Position numbers and translations under genes: made by a program
Notes under the pieces: model-generated
What the model was told of the DNA's origin: nothing
Database searches by the model: none
What the model saw: only the letters and a program-made list of their open reading frames with translations
In this document: positions 42,972 through 51,973 of the stretch, one piece after another
Layout of the letters: each line of letters opens with the position of its first letter
How positions within the stretch are numbered: position 1 is the first letter of the stretch
DNA from: Candidatus Desulfosporosinus nitrosoreducens
GTDB taxonomy: Bacteria > Bacillota > Desulfitobacteriia > Desulfitobacteriales > Desulfitobacteriaceae
Reading direction: 5' to 3'
NCBI RefSeq assembly: GCF_030954495.1
Contig: NZ_JAVHUW010000065.1
Coordinates: forward strand, 186,001-250,000
DNA length: 64,000 nucleotides

Positions 42972-43628
42972 ATGAAGGAGAATAAGCTGAAAAGTCTCTC
43001 GGAAGCGATAAGTGGTATTAAAGATAACAGTTCCATTATGATTGGTGGATTTATGGGATGTGGAAGCCCAAAGAGTCTTATAGACGAAGTAGTAAAAAGC
43101 GGGGTTCAAAACCTTCTGGTTATTAGCAATGATACAGATTTCGAAGGAGTTGGGGTCGGGAAACTAATTGCAACGGGGCAAATTGCAAAGCTAATCGCTT
43201 CGCATATCGGAACCAATCCGCAGACTGGAAAAAGAATTAATACTGGAGAGTTAAAAGCAGAGCTCAATCCTCAAGGTACTTTGGTAGAGCGTATTCGAGC
43301 AGGCGGTGCAGGGTTAGGTGGTGTTCTCACACCGACTGGAATAGGAACTATTATTGAAAATGGTAAACAAAAAATAATAGTTTGCGAAAAAACTTATTTG
43401 CTTGAGACACCATTAAGAGCGGATTTCGCGTTAGTGAAGGCTTACAAAGGGGATATATCAGGAAACCTTGTGTTCAGAGGATCAGGCAGGAATTTTAATT
43501 TAGTCATGGCTACAGCAGCAGACTATGTTATTGCCGAAGTAGAGGAATGCAGGGAAGTCGGAAAAATTGATCCTGAAGAAGTCATGCTCCCAGGGATTTT
43601 CATAGATGCTGTGGTACAAGGAGTGTGA
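42972..43628 (+). CDS. CoA transferase family I, alpha subunit
   Basis: This 218-residue protein is the A subunit of a butyrate-acetoacetate / 3-oxoacid CoA-transferase. The start SIMIGGFMGCGSPKSLIDE and the core GTLVERIRAGGAGLGGVLTP with the following ADFALVKAYKGD are family hallmarks. It forms a heteromer with the next gene, whose start lies four bases after its stop. ATG 42972 follows GAGG; an in-frame ATG at 42936 has no site. Confidence 0.93.
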   Translation: MKENKLKSLSEAISGIKDNSSIMIGGFMGCGSPKSLIDEVVKSGVQNLLVISNDTDFEGVGVGKLIATGQIAKLIASHIGTNPQTGKRINTGELKAELNPQGTLVERIRAGGAGLGGVLTPTGIGTIIENGKQKIIVCEKTYLLETPLRADFALVKAYKGDISGNLVFRGSGRNFNLVMATAADYVIAEVEECREVGKIDPEEVMLPGIFIDAVVQGV

Positions 43629-43632
43629 GCTA

Positions 43633-44286
43633 ATGACGTCTAAAGAATTAATTGCGCGGAGAGTGGCTAAAGAGTTCAAAAATAACGACATAGTAAATTT
43701 GGGAATTGGCATGCCGACTATGACTACAAATTATATACCGGAAGGAGTTAATGTTACCATTCAGTCGGAACATGGCTTACTAGGTATGGGGCCAAAACCT
43801 AAAGCGGGTGAAGAGAACTGGAATTTGGTAGATGCTGGTGGCCAACCGGCAAGTATCATCTCGGGAGGAGCCTTTTTTGACAGTGCAATGTCCTTTACCA
43901 TGATTCGGGGGGGGCATATTGACAAAACCGTCTTAGGTGCATTACAGGTAGACCAGTACGGTAATCTTGCGAATTGGATGATTCCCGGAAAACTCTTACC
44001 GGGGATGGGAGGTGCCATGGACCTTGTTGTAGGTGCCAAAAAAGTAATTATTGCTATGGAACATACAACAAAGGATGGGAGCCCTAAAATTCTGAAGGAA
44101 TGTGATTTACCTCTCACTGCATGCAATCAAGTAGATCTTATTATTACCAATATGGCTGTAATCGAGGTGACAAAGAGTGGATTAGTTCTGAAAGAAATTG
44201 CGCCCGGGCTAACAACAGAGGAAGTTCAAATAGCAACTGAAGCAGAATTAATAATTGGTAATGATCTAAAAGTTATGGAAATATAA
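43633..44286 (+). CDS. CoA transferase family I, beta subunit
   Basis: This 217-residue beta subunit contains the catalytic glutamate in QSEHGLLGMGP (about residue 45). Most members read SENG at this point, so Asn is His here while the Glu is kept. Other landmarks are VNLGIGMPT near the start and GAMDLVVGAKKVIIAMEHT. ATG 43633 is preferred because AAGGAG lies ten bases upstream; an ATG at 43606 overlaps the alpha gene. The pair probably activates the acid end-product of the cluster with CoA taken from acetyl-CoA or another donor. Confidence 0.92.
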   Translation: MTSKELIARRVAKEFKNNDIVNLGIGMPTMTTNYIPEGVNVTIQSEHGLLGMGPKPKAGEENWNLVDAGGQPASIISGGAFFDSAMSFTMIRGGHIDKTVLGALQVDQYGNLANWMIPGKLLPGMGGAMDLVVGAKKVIIAMEHTTKDGSPKILKECDLPLTACNQVDLIITNMAVIEVTKSGLVLKEIAPGLTTEEVQIATEAELIIGNDLKVMEI

Positions 44287-44588
44287 AAATTGTATTAGCT
44301 GGGTAGTCGGTTAGCTCCTCCTCGTTCTGTTTTCGTTGCCCTCCAGTTATATACAATAAAAGCCGATAACACACATTCTTTGCTTTCTGGCAGGGTACTA
44401 AGAGACTCGAAAGGATAATGAGTAAAAAATGGAAAGTTAATAAAGAGTATTATGGGGATACTCCTGAGTAAGTATACGGAACCTGCTCCCCGGTCTGCCG
44501 GCAATTTCCTGACGGGTGTTCTGTTGCCGTGGAAAAGTGCCATGCCTTATGCACAGTACTTTGACTATGGGAAAAAGGAAATTAAAAG

Positions 44589-44626
44589 GCAGGTCAAATT
44601 ATGCAACGTTGCATAATTTAACCTGC
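44589..44626. repeat. 38-bp near-perfect palindrome without a loop
   Basis: AAATTATGCAAC (44596-44607) is followed directly by its exact complement (44608-44619), and GCAGGT/ACCTGC extends the pairing after one mismatch. It lies in a 570-bp gap (44287-44860) in which no gene is convincing. It could be a factor binding site, a cruciform or a terminator-like structure; no T-tract follows. Confidence 0.6.
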
Positions 44627-44860
44627 TGCTAAGGTGCTTATCCTCTTGAGAGATATTTCTTTGTTAGAGGTTGGAATAATCTCAGTAGGCGGATCTTGAT
44701 GCCTAACTCTGGGAAATAGAAACCTATGCCTCAAAAATATTAATAAGGAATGGATATTCGAGTGTCCTCCTGATGCCGAAATGCGGTGGTAGGAGGGTTC
44801 ATTAGCTAAAGGGTGGCTTCAAGGATTGGTGATTAATGGAAGCAAATGATAGAAGCTTGG

Positions 44861-45415
44861 CTATAGCATGAGATTGCCGTCATCCGACACAGGGCAAGGC
44901 GCATCCAGCGTTTCTTTTATTTGCGCAATCAGCTCCAGCTCCGAATGCAGGAGTTTAAGGTGAAATTCCTGCAACTCGACCTTAAGCGGCATAAACAGGG
45001 TCTCTTCCATATGAGTCTGGGCTGCCACGCAGTCCAGGGAGTCGAGCAGATACTTTTCCCGCGCTTTGAGGAGTTTTTCCCGCGTGGGGATATTCAGCAG
45101 ATGAAAATAATACAGCCGCATCATGCATTCGTCGCGGTTTTTTATCACTGTCTCGGGGATGTCCCGTAAGATACTGATAAACTGCATTCCGCCTTTAGCG
45201 GTAATGCTGAAAATATTGCGGTTCGGTTTTCCTTCGCCAAGCTCAACTTTTTTGGTGATATCGCCCTATTGCTCATAGCGTCTGAGCAAGGAGTACAGCG
45301 TATTGTTGTTAATGGTGGTGCAGGCGCTGAACCGCTCCGAAAGCAGCTTTTTGATGTTATACCCGTGGTGCGGCCCGTCCATCAGGCAGCCGAGAATAAA
45401 TATGTCATAGCACAT
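44861..45415 (-). pseudogene. PadR-family regulator with an in-frame amber codon
   Basis: The minus-strand frame begins MCYDIFILGCLMDGPHHGYN, then IKKLLSERFSACTTINNNTLY and SLLRRYEQ, a PadR winged helix. A TAG at 45268-45266 (codon 50) interrupts it; most PadR proteins have a glutamine or similar residue here. The frame then continues without shift as GDITKKVELGEGKPNRNIFS into a helical C-terminal domain to a normal stop. The gene starts one base after the stop of the flavin oxidoreductase, so they form an operon. A single C to T change would explain the stop. No restart site is visible. Confidence 0.75.
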
Positions 45416-45416
45416 C

Positions 45417-47345
45417 TTAGATTTTTACAGCCAACCGGGCGGCTTCCTCAATGGCATCCACAATTCTCCGCGGCTTATCCGCATCGCCGATCACGTGGAG
45501 GGAGGGTACTTTTCCTTCCAGTGCTGCTTGAAGGGGGTTGTAGGCTTTTGAGCCCACCGCCAGAATCACCATATCGTAGCCTGAGAGCGTCAGCTCGCCG
45601 GAAGGAGTGAAGCAGATTGCGCCGTCGGCAAGAAATTTTTTCACCTGGGTATTGGTCAGAATATCCACATTACCCTCTTTCAGCGCCCTGAAAACAAAAA
45701 ACTGAATGCTCGGGTGCAGTCCCGCGCCTGCCTGGTCCAGCATTTCGACGATGGTTGCCTGACGGTTCTGGGTCAACAGGTATTCCGCGGTTTCAAGCCC
45801 CACCAGCCCGCCGCCGACAATCAGCACACGCTTGCCCGCCATGACTTGCCCGTTCAACACATCAACAGCCTGCACCACCGGTATGCCGTCATTGGGGATG
45901 GCTGGCGCAGCCGGGGTTGCGCCGGTTGCCAGGATGACTTCATCGGGCTTAAGGTCAAGAACAGCTTGGGCATCCGCTTCGCTGCCCAGTCTCAGGTCGA
46001 CGCCGTATTTCCTGCACATTGCGGTATAAAAGCGGATTGCTCTGGTCAGTTCATGCTTGAAGGGCGGCACGCTTCCGGGGATAACCTGCCCGCCGGCCTT
46101 TTCATTCTTCTCAAACAGGGTGACTTGATGCCCTCGGGCCGCGGAAACCCAAGCAGCCTCCAGACCGCCCATGCCGCCGCCAACGATGACGATGCGTTTG
46201 GGTTTTTCAGCTTTATCAATTTGCATGAAGAGCTCATGTCCGGTGAAGGGATTGATCATACAGGAGACGCCGTGATCATTGGGGTCAATACCAGGCGCGC
46301 CGTTGCAGCGCGTTAAACAGCCGACACAGGGGGAGATTTCGTCCGCTCTGCCTTCCTCGACCTTGTTGGGAAATTCCGGGTCAGCCAGGCACGCCCGTCC
46401 GAGGGCAACGAAGTCCGCAATGCCGCTGGCGATCACATCCTCCGCCATACTGGGATCGGTGATGCGGCCAACGGCAATGACAGGAATATGAACCCCTTGC
46501 CTGACGGCTTGCGCCGCATCCAAATTAAATCCCTGAGGTACATTGGCCGGCGGGACCATGTACTGCATGCTGGCATAAACGCCGGTGGATACATGAATGG
46601 CGTCTGCGCCTGCCTCCTCCAGCATTTTGGCGATCAAGACGGTTTCCTTCAGTTTTCGCCCGCTTTCTACCCGCTCCTCACCGCTGATGCGGAAGATAAT
46701 AGGGAACTCCTGACCGCATTTATGCTTGATATTCCTAATTAGCTCCACGGAAAAGCGGACTCTTCCCGACAAATCGCCGCCGTACTCGTCAATGCGCTTG
46801 TTGCTGTAGCTGGACATAAACTGGGCAGGCAGATAGCCGTGGGCGCCGTGGACTTCTACGCCGTCAAAGCCCGCGGCTTTGGCACGGAGCGCCGCGTCCC
46901 CGAATTTTTCAACAATCTCCTGAATTTCAGCGACGGTCAGCTCCCGTGGCAGTTCCTTATTCACCGGGCACGGGATGGGTGAGGGAGCCACCGGCTGCAA
47001 ACCGCTAAAGAGGGAAGTAGTCTGCCGGCCGGAATGCTGGAGCTGCATGAAAATTTTGCTTCCCTGGGTATGAATGGCCTCCGTCAGCCTTTTAAAGCTT
47101 GGGATGCAGTCAGCAGAGTAGTTCACCAGCTGGCCGGGAAGAGCTTTTCCCTCCGGTGAAATGGTTGTGAATTCCGTAATGAGCAGACCAAAGCCGCCCT
47201 TTGCCCGGGCGGCGTAGTAGGCAATCAGCTCATCCCCCACGGTTCCGTCTTCGTTTCCGTGGTGGGAGCCCATTGCAGGCATGATGAAACGGTTTTTCAG
47301 TTCAACCCGACCGATTTTTCCGGTGCTTGATACTTTCTCGTACAT
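45417..47345 (-). CDS. NADH:flavin oxidoreductase / 2,4-dienoyl-CoA reductase type enoate reductase
   Basis: This 642-residue protein has the three-part layout of FadH, BaiCD and clostridial enoate reductases. Residues about 1-340 form the FMN barrel (old yellow enzyme), with VEVHGAHGYLPAQF and YGGDLSGRVRF. A [4Fe-4S] site follows at CVGCLTRCNGAPG...C. Residues about 385-642 hold FAD and NAD(P)H domains with VIVGGGMGGLEAAW and VLIVGGGLVGLETAEYL. It probably reduces an alpha,beta-unsaturated acid or ketone. GGAGG precedes the ATG, and the promoter region has a PadR-like palindrome. The downstream PadR gene is the expected regulator but carries a stop. Confidence 0.9.
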   Translation of the reverse strand: MYEKVSSTGKIGRVELKNRFIMPAMGSHHGNEDGTVGDELIAYYAARAKGGFGLLITEFTTISPEGKALPGQLVNYSADCIPSFKRLTEAIHTQGSKIFMQLQHSGRQTTSLFSGLQPVAPSPIPCPVNKELPRELTVAEIQEIVEKFGDAALRAKAAGFDGVEVHGAHGYLPAQFMSSYSNKRIDEYGGDLSGRVRFSVELIRNIKHKCGQEFPIIFRISGEERVESGRKLKETVLIAKMLEEAGADAIHVSTGVYASMQYMVPPANVPQGFNLDAAQAVRQGVHIPVIAVGRITDPSMAEDVIASGIADFVALGRACLADPEFPNKVEEGRADEISPCVGCLTRCNGAPGIDPNDHGVSCMINPFTGHELFMQIDKAEKPKRIVIVGGGMGGLEAAWVSAARGHQVTLFEKNEKAGGQVIPGSVPPFKHELTRAIRFYTAMCRKYGVDLRLGSEADAQAVLDLKPDEVILATGATPAAPAIPNDGIPVVQAVDVLNGQVMAGKRVLIVGGGLVGLETAEYLLTQNRQATIVEMLDQAGAGLHPSIQFFVFRALKEGNVDILTNTQVKKFLADGAICFTPSGELTLSGYDMVILAVGSKAYNPLQAALEGKVPSLHVIGDADKPRRIVDAIEEAARLAVKI

Positions 47346-47375
47346 ACGCTACCTCCAATTAGCCATAATGGTGTT

Positions 47376-47390
47376 ATGTTAAAATAACAT
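47376..47390. promoter_or_regulatory. PadR-like operator upstream of the flavin oxidoreductase
   Basis: ATGTTA-AAA-TAACAT is a 15-base palindrome in the ATGT-N7-ACAT form preferred by PadR regulators. It lies 31 bp before the start codon of the minus-strand gene. A further ATAACAT follows at 47398, so two sites may be present. Confidence 0.5.
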
Positions 47391-47488
47391 AGTATATCAT
47401 AACATGAAAGCTTTTTTCAGCAAGAAAACAGGGAAATGCTTTCTTCTTTAAGGATTTCCCCGTTTAAACTATTTATCCTTTAGAGAAT
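47385..47488. repeat. copy A of a ~100-bp repeated intergenic element
   Basis: This segment matches 52831-52934 over about 100 bp. Shared blocks are TAACATAGTATAT, AAACAGGGAAATGCTTTC, CTCTTTAAGGATTTCCC in the other copy with one change here, and ACTATTTAT. A 12-base hairpin (47426-47437 with 47454-47465, one mismatch) lies in the middle. The right-hand part up to 47659 holds nothing else I recognise. Confidence 0.75.
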
Positions 47489-47659
47489 CTGAAGGAGCCA
47501 TGAGGTCTGTCTGTGGTACAACTCTAACACCGGCAGTACTGTGGAGTCTAAATTAATTTTGTTGAGCTGACAAAATTATTCGGATGATTAGTATAATTAT
47601 GGTATTCTAGGTTTGTACGAATGAATAAGGCGGGTGGGCGGCCGAACCCCGGAAAGGGG

Positions 47660-47821
47660 GTGAGGCTTATAAGTACATACCAGGCATTGATGTTTGCCGT
47701 AACGTTTACGACGTTAGTCGTTCTAATAATCAATGGAAAGCAAAAGAGCAAGCATCCCACCCTTTCCCCTAGGGATCGGTACTTCCCGCAATTTATCGAC
47801 CCTATTAAGGTGATTTACTAA
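47660..47821 (+). CDS. small holin-like / type I toxin-like membrane peptide
   Basis: This 53-residue frame starts at a GTG with GGAAAGGGG before it. It reads RLISTYQALMFAVTFTTLVVL and then a charged tail KQKSKHPTL. The STYQAL-hydrophobic-K pattern resembles the TxpA/BsrE-like toxins and holin-like toxin peptides of Firmicutes. An antisense RNA antitoxin would be expected from the other strand, but I cannot identify it. The tail is longer than in the shortest family members. Confidence 0.5.
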   Translation: MRLISTYQALMFAVTFTTLVVLIINGKQKSKHPTLSPRDRYFPQFIDPIKVIY

Positions 47822-47845
47822 ACAATTAAGGAGAGCCACTTAAAC

Positions 47846-49564
47846 ATGATTATTACCAAAGACTGGTCATGTTTGCTCGACTGCATGAAAAAATTAAATA
47901 AAGTATTAAATTTCTTCGCAATCGCAATTATTATGTTGACAATGTTGCTTTCTAATGTATTTGCTACTGAAACAGCAGCATCGCGTTTAGCAGGCACATC
48001 TGCAGCACAAACCGCAGCAGTAATCGCAGAACAGACGGGCTGGGCTGGAACTGCAATTCTAGCATCCTCAGAATCTTATGGCGAATCTGATGCACTGACC
48101 GTCGGTCCACTAGCCAAGTTCCTTAATGCCCCTATCCTATTGCAAGAAGCGGGAGCAATGCTGAATACTGACACCAAAGCTGAACTTATCAAGCTCAATG
48201 TTAAGAAAGTTTATGTGACCAGTGGAGCTGCTGTCATTAACCAAACAGTATTTGACCAATTGACCGGCATGGGTATTACTGTTATATCCCTCGCTGGGGT
48301 TGATCGCTTCGAAACATCCGTGAACATTGCTAGGGAAATGATTGCCCTTGGTGCCCATGTCACTAAAGTTGCCGTTGCAAACGGTTGGTCGAACCAAGAC
48401 GCGCTCTCGATTGCTCCGATTGCAGCTGCTTCCAATGAGCCGATTCTCTTAACCGAAAAAACTTCAGTTCCTGCTAGTGTTCAAGCGTTCTTAACTGCTA
48501 ACGTGAATGTTACTTCCTCAGATGTTATTGGCGGACTTGGTGTCATCAGTGATGCGGTAAAGGCTCAATTTCCCAATGCTACCCGTCATTATGGCAAGAC
48601 AGCCTATGACACCAACAACCAAGTTATCACAGATTTTAGCTCATCCCTTGATTTTAAAAATGTCTATATCGCTAACATCGTAAATGGCATTGATGCTATT
48701 GCTGGCGCACCACTTGCAGCGCAGACGAAATCTGCTATTGTTCTCACGGACGGAACGATTCACACTTTTGATGCTGCTACCTTCGTACGAAGTAAACTCA
48801 CTTCAAGTAGTATTGTTACTGCTCTCGGCGGTGAATCCGTTGTTCCAGAGAATGTACGGATAGGTCTAAAAGCGGATTCCGACGTTACTACCTTAAGTGG
48901 TCAAGCCGAAGAACTGCTGTCAAAATATGACTTACACCCGAAAGATGTTGCGAAAGAACAGGCATTTAAACTAGAAGGAAATGTTGATCTGCTCAATGAT
49001 GCATCACTAAAAATTGGGTTTGACTTGTCAGAATATAAGGGAAAAGAGGTAAAGGCGTTAGTTTATACTCTTAAAGAGACTTCACAATATAATGGTGGTT
49101 TAGTTAAGGCTTATGTCCTTTTCGATAGAGCCGTTATAGGTGCTTATTTAATCCTGGATGGATACACTCCAGGAGTAGCGTCCTTAAACGACAGAAGTTA
49201 TTTTATGCCAATAAGTTTGATTGCAAACGATTTAGAATTTAAAGGAGTTAAAAAGGTTGAAATTGAAGGTCCATGGGAACAAAATCAATGGGTACATCAG
49301 CTAACATTATCAAGCAGTAATGATCTGGATTCGTTTCTCAATTTAGTTAGTAAGTCAATCCCTGTACAGCAAAATAAGGGATATACGTCACCGGATTCAG
49401 TGAAAAAATATATAATCATCTTATATTTCGAAGATGGGCCAGTTGTTAGGGGCCGACTATATTTGGGCGTAGACTTTACAAAACTGACATTGGATCCGTT
49501 CTCAAACTGGTCATACGACACATCAAATGAGTTGAGAACGTTTGTTGAACAGTCTCTGGGGTAG
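47846..49564 (+). CDS. secreted protein with cell-wall-binding repeats type 2
   Basis: This 572-residue protein has a signal segment (NFFAIAIIMLTMLLSNVFA, about 21-40) and three tandem repeats of the CWB2 type (PF04122) in about residues 45-345. Landmarks are RLAGTSAAQTAAVIAEQ, GVDRFETSVNIAREM and IGGLGVISDAV. These repeats attach proteins non-covalently to the wall polymer. The last 220 residues are a separate domain of unknown role, followed by a tail with aromatic residues. AAGGAGAG lies eleven bases before ATG 47846; the ATG at 47885 has no site but would give a more usual signal peptide. Confidence 0.85.
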   Translation: MIITKDWSCLLDCMKKLNKVLNFFAIAIIMLTMLLSNVFATETAASRLAGTSAAQTAAVIAEQTGWAGTAILASSESYGESDALTVGPLAKFLNAPILLQEAGAMLNTDTKAELIKLNVKKVYVTSGAAVINQTVFDQLTGMGITVISLAGVDRFETSVNIAREMIALGAHVTKVAVANGWSNQDALSIAPIAAASNEPILLTEKTSVPASVQAFLTANVNVTSSDVIGGLGVISDAVKAQFPNATRHYGKTAYDTNNQVITDFSSSLDFKNVYIANIVNGIDAIAGAPLAAQTKSAIVLTDGTIHTFDAATFVRSKLTSSSIVTALGGESVVPENVRIGLKADSDVTTLSGQAEELLSKYDLHPKDVAKEQAFKLEGNVDLLNDASLKIGFDLSEYKGKEVKALVYTLKETSQYNGGLVKAYVLFDRAVIGAYLILDGYTPGVASLNDRSYFMPISLIANDLEFKGVKKVEIEGPWEQNQWVHQLTLSSSNDLDSFLNLVSKSIPVQQNKGYTSPDSVKKYIIILYFEDGPVVRGRLYLGVDFTKLTLDPFSNWSYDTSNELRTFVEQSLG

Positions 49565-49625
49565 TGTCCCGCGTCGGCTAACTTCTTGAGATTTCTGAGG
49601 GATCTTAGAAATAGAAGAAAGCCCC

Positions 49626-49799
49626 ATGATTAGCAACTTTGCGAGTTACAAGCCGGATTTTCCCAACAGTGTAACCGTGGACGCCACCGGTAAGTATAAT
49701 TTGACTAAAATTTTCGGGAAATTAAATGTTCATTCGAGATCAGAAGCAATATATGAAGCCAAACGTCTCGGTCTTATTCCTAATGGAGATTTCATATAG
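49626..49799 (+). pseudogene. LuxR-type HTH C-terminal relic
   Basis: A 57-residue frame ends in KIFGKLNVHSRSEAIYEAKR and LGLIP, the end of a LuxR-family DNA-binding domain (the usual form is KIYxKLxVxSRTEAVxxAxxLGL). The preceding 22 residues do not match the rest of the domain. No ribosome site is present. It is probably the end of a MalT/LuxR-type regulator. Confidence 0.6.
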
Positions 49800-49834
49800 T
49801 AATAGGTTTAAATGATGAGGGTTAAAAATATTTC

Positions 49835-49857
49835 AGGGGCCACGTGGTCCCTTTTTT
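49835..49857 (+). terminator. rho-independent terminator
   Basis: AGGGGCC and GGTCCCT pair around ACGT (one wobble), followed by T residues. It lies 36 bp after the LuxR relic. Confidence 0.65.
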
Positions 49858-50134
49858 CGTCGTAATTAAATAGGCTTGCGGTGACCGCAAACGAATTGCG
49901 GTATCTTGCAGTACGATTTACGGTGCAAAAGTATTTAGATTATAGTAAAGTAATTTGGTAAGAAAAAGGTTTATTTTTCCAAAGAAGTCGACCTAGGGAG
50001 TTCGGTGTTTGTAAGGAGAGAAAAAGCAAAATCAGTATGAACGCTAATACTTCCCGAAGTCATTAAATTAATAGCGGCTGAAGCGTTGAGTAGGCTCTAT
50101 TGTATTTGAATGGCTTTCGCCGTTTAAATAAAGA

Positions 50135-50181
50135 CGCCCCCAGATCATCATACCAGCAAAGTAACAAATGATCTGAAGGCG
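50135..50181. repeat. imperfect inverted repeat in the 49.8-50.4 kb gap
   Basis: CGCC-CCC-AGATCAT and ATGATCT-GAA-GGCG pair around a 19-base loop. The surrounding gap (49860-50467) also contains the palindrome TTGCGGTGACCGCAA near 49877 and is otherwise without a gene. Confidence 0.4.
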
Positions 50182-50467
50182 TTGACCCCATGCTTTCACC
50201 CCCATAATTGATATTTATAGTTAGTTCTACTTAATATTACCAATATCCTTCTTGAAGAAATAATTTAAATATATGTAACCTTTTGGGGTACTAAAACCCT
50301 CTATATATTGTAAGAAGTTAGTCCAGAGTGTCTACGTCATTAGATTAAATGTAACATTTTCAAAGGACTAAGGTAGAGGAGGAGATCATAAAAGATACAG
50401 AGGTAAGATTTGCTTTACAGAAGTTCATTCATTACGGTTCTTTTCAATTTAGAGGGAGGAAAGATAA

Positions 50468-51073
50468 ATGAAAAAGATTATAACTTTTATACTTGCACTT
50501 TGCATGGTGGCCTCATCGGCCTCACTTGCGTTTGCAACAGACAGCGAGTTGTTAAGCAAAGCGGGGTCTGTCAATACAGGATATATAAATCAAACTGACA
50601 TCCCGAAGGTAGATATGACTCCTCAAAATACCAGTAAAACTAGTAGTATTAGCCAGCCTAATATTGCAACGTATTATTACGTCTGCGCTGTTCAGTGGGC
50701 ACGTACTGATAGCAAATTATTCTCACAGTATCTTACAAGTAGTTGGGCTAATGCATCAAGCTATACTTGGAGTCAGGCAGTAGCAACAGCTTGGTCTTTG
50801 GGTGGGTCAACTACTATTGACGTCACAAATGCTATCAAGGCTCAGGTTGTAGCTACACTTACTCGAACTACAACATATACTGTTGCAATAACACTTCCAG
50901 CTGACGCTACTAGATTAAGTAAATTGGGATTTTTCTCAGATTTCACAGAAAAGTATGTGTATACTGAGAAACGTTTTCCCCTTGGAGGAAGCGCCTATCG
51001 TGTAGACGCCTCTTATTACAACAATGTATATGAACCATTGGCCAATACCTATCTAATGGTTGTTTACAATTAA
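50468..51073 (+). CDS. exported protein, unknown function
   Basis: This 201-residue protein has a clear signal peptide: MKKIITFILALCMVASSASL followed by AFA-TD as the cleavage site (about residue 24). The mature part is rich in Ser, Thr, Ala and Tyr. It contains YYYVCAVQWARTDSKLFSQYL and a likely beta-rich second half (TYTVAITLPADATRL, EKYVYTEKRFPLGG). It has one Cys. GGAGG precedes the ATG. I do not recognise a family. It is followed by another exported or anchored protein and lies in the accessory segment between the two ~100-bp repeats. Confidence 0.75.
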   Translation: MKKIITFILALCMVASSASLAFATDSELLSKAGSVNTGYINQTDIPKVDMTPQNTSKTSSISQPNIATYYYVCAVQWARTDSKLFSQYLTSSWANASSYTWSQAVATAWSLGGSTTIDVTNAIKAQVVATLTRTTTYTVAITLPADATRLSKLGFFSDFTEKYVYTEKRFPLGGSAYRVDASYYNNVYEPLANTYLMVVYN

Positions 51074-51133
51074 TTCTAATAATTAATATCGTTGAATGAA
51101 CTTCTGTAAGTTTTTTTAAAAAGAGGTAAGGTT

Positions 51134-51973
51134 ATGAGAAAAAAGACTACTCTTCGTGTGCTATTAGTTGTAATTATTAGTATTATGCTAACATCAGTAA
51201 TTTACGTTAAAATAACTTTGAACAACACAAAGCCTGATTATAGCATTAGTTTTATAAAGACAAAGCTTTATATTTCAGCATTTGTTGGGCAGGAAGTGAC
51301 CTTCCCGTTGACCTTTATTACGGACAGAAATGTGGACATAGCAAAAATAGTTGATAGTGTTCAATTAATAGTCGACAAAGATGTGGCTGAAATTAGCAAA
51401 TGGGAAGTTTCCAAGGGCAGTGAGTATAAAGATTGTAAGCTGAATAATTTAAGCTTAGTGCTAAGAATTAAAAACACTGGTGTTTGTAATGTGCATGGCG
51501 TGAGGATCAAATTTAAGGATGGAACCGATAAACAATATGAATTTAGTGATTGGCTCATAAATGCGTTTAATGATTCCCCGAAAAACCTCGAAGTTGCATC
51601 TAAGGAGATGTATATATCTTCTAATAACAAAATAATGTTCGACTTTAGAAATATATCGACCAAAACACTAAAACTAATTAATATCGGTTTTAATTCGGAT
51701 AAAGTCCTTGTAAAAAATGCAACATTCAAGTTAGGAAATAATACGGTTAACGATATTAGTGGCATTGAGTTAAAACCCACTCAAACAGTAGAATGTAATC
51801 TTGACACAGAATTGGTGGATGCAGATGTGTACTTCATTAGGCCATTTATCGAATATATAATAGATGGAACCATTCAAAAAGAACCCATTACAAATGGTAC
51901 AGTTTTCGGATTACCTTTTAGTGGGGAAAAAATGGAGAGTATGTATCAGGATTATCTTAAAAAGAAAAATTAG
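51134..51973 (+). CDS. membrane-anchored extracellular protein, unknown function
   Basis: This 279-residue protein has one N-terminal membrane helix (LRVLLVVIISIMLTSVIYV, about 7-25) and an outside domain that looks all-beta (LVLRIKNTGVCNVHGVRIKF, IMFDFRNISTKTLKLINIGF), perhaps two Ig-like units. Two Cys may form a disulfide. AGAGGTAAGG precedes the ATG. It follows the preceding exported gene by 60 bp, probably on one transcript. No family recognised. Confidence 0.7.
   Translation: MRKKTTLRVLLVVIISIMLTSVIYVKITLNNTKPDYSISFIKTKLYISAFVGQEVTFPLTFITDRNVDIAKIVDSVQLIVDKDVAEISKWEVSKGSEYKDCKLNNLSLVLRIKNTGVCNVHGVRIKFKDGTDKQYEFSDWLINAFNDSPKNLEVASKEMYISSNNKIMFDFRNISTKTLKLINIGFNSDKVLVKNATFKLGNNTVNDISGIELKPTQTVECNLDTELVDADVYFIRPFIEYIIDGTIQKEPITNGTVFGLPFSGEKMESMYQDYLKKKN

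Noticed and set aside
44295..44543. 82-codon minus-strand frame after the CoA transferase
   Set aside because: No ribosome site and no family resemblance; neither strand gives a convincing protein here.
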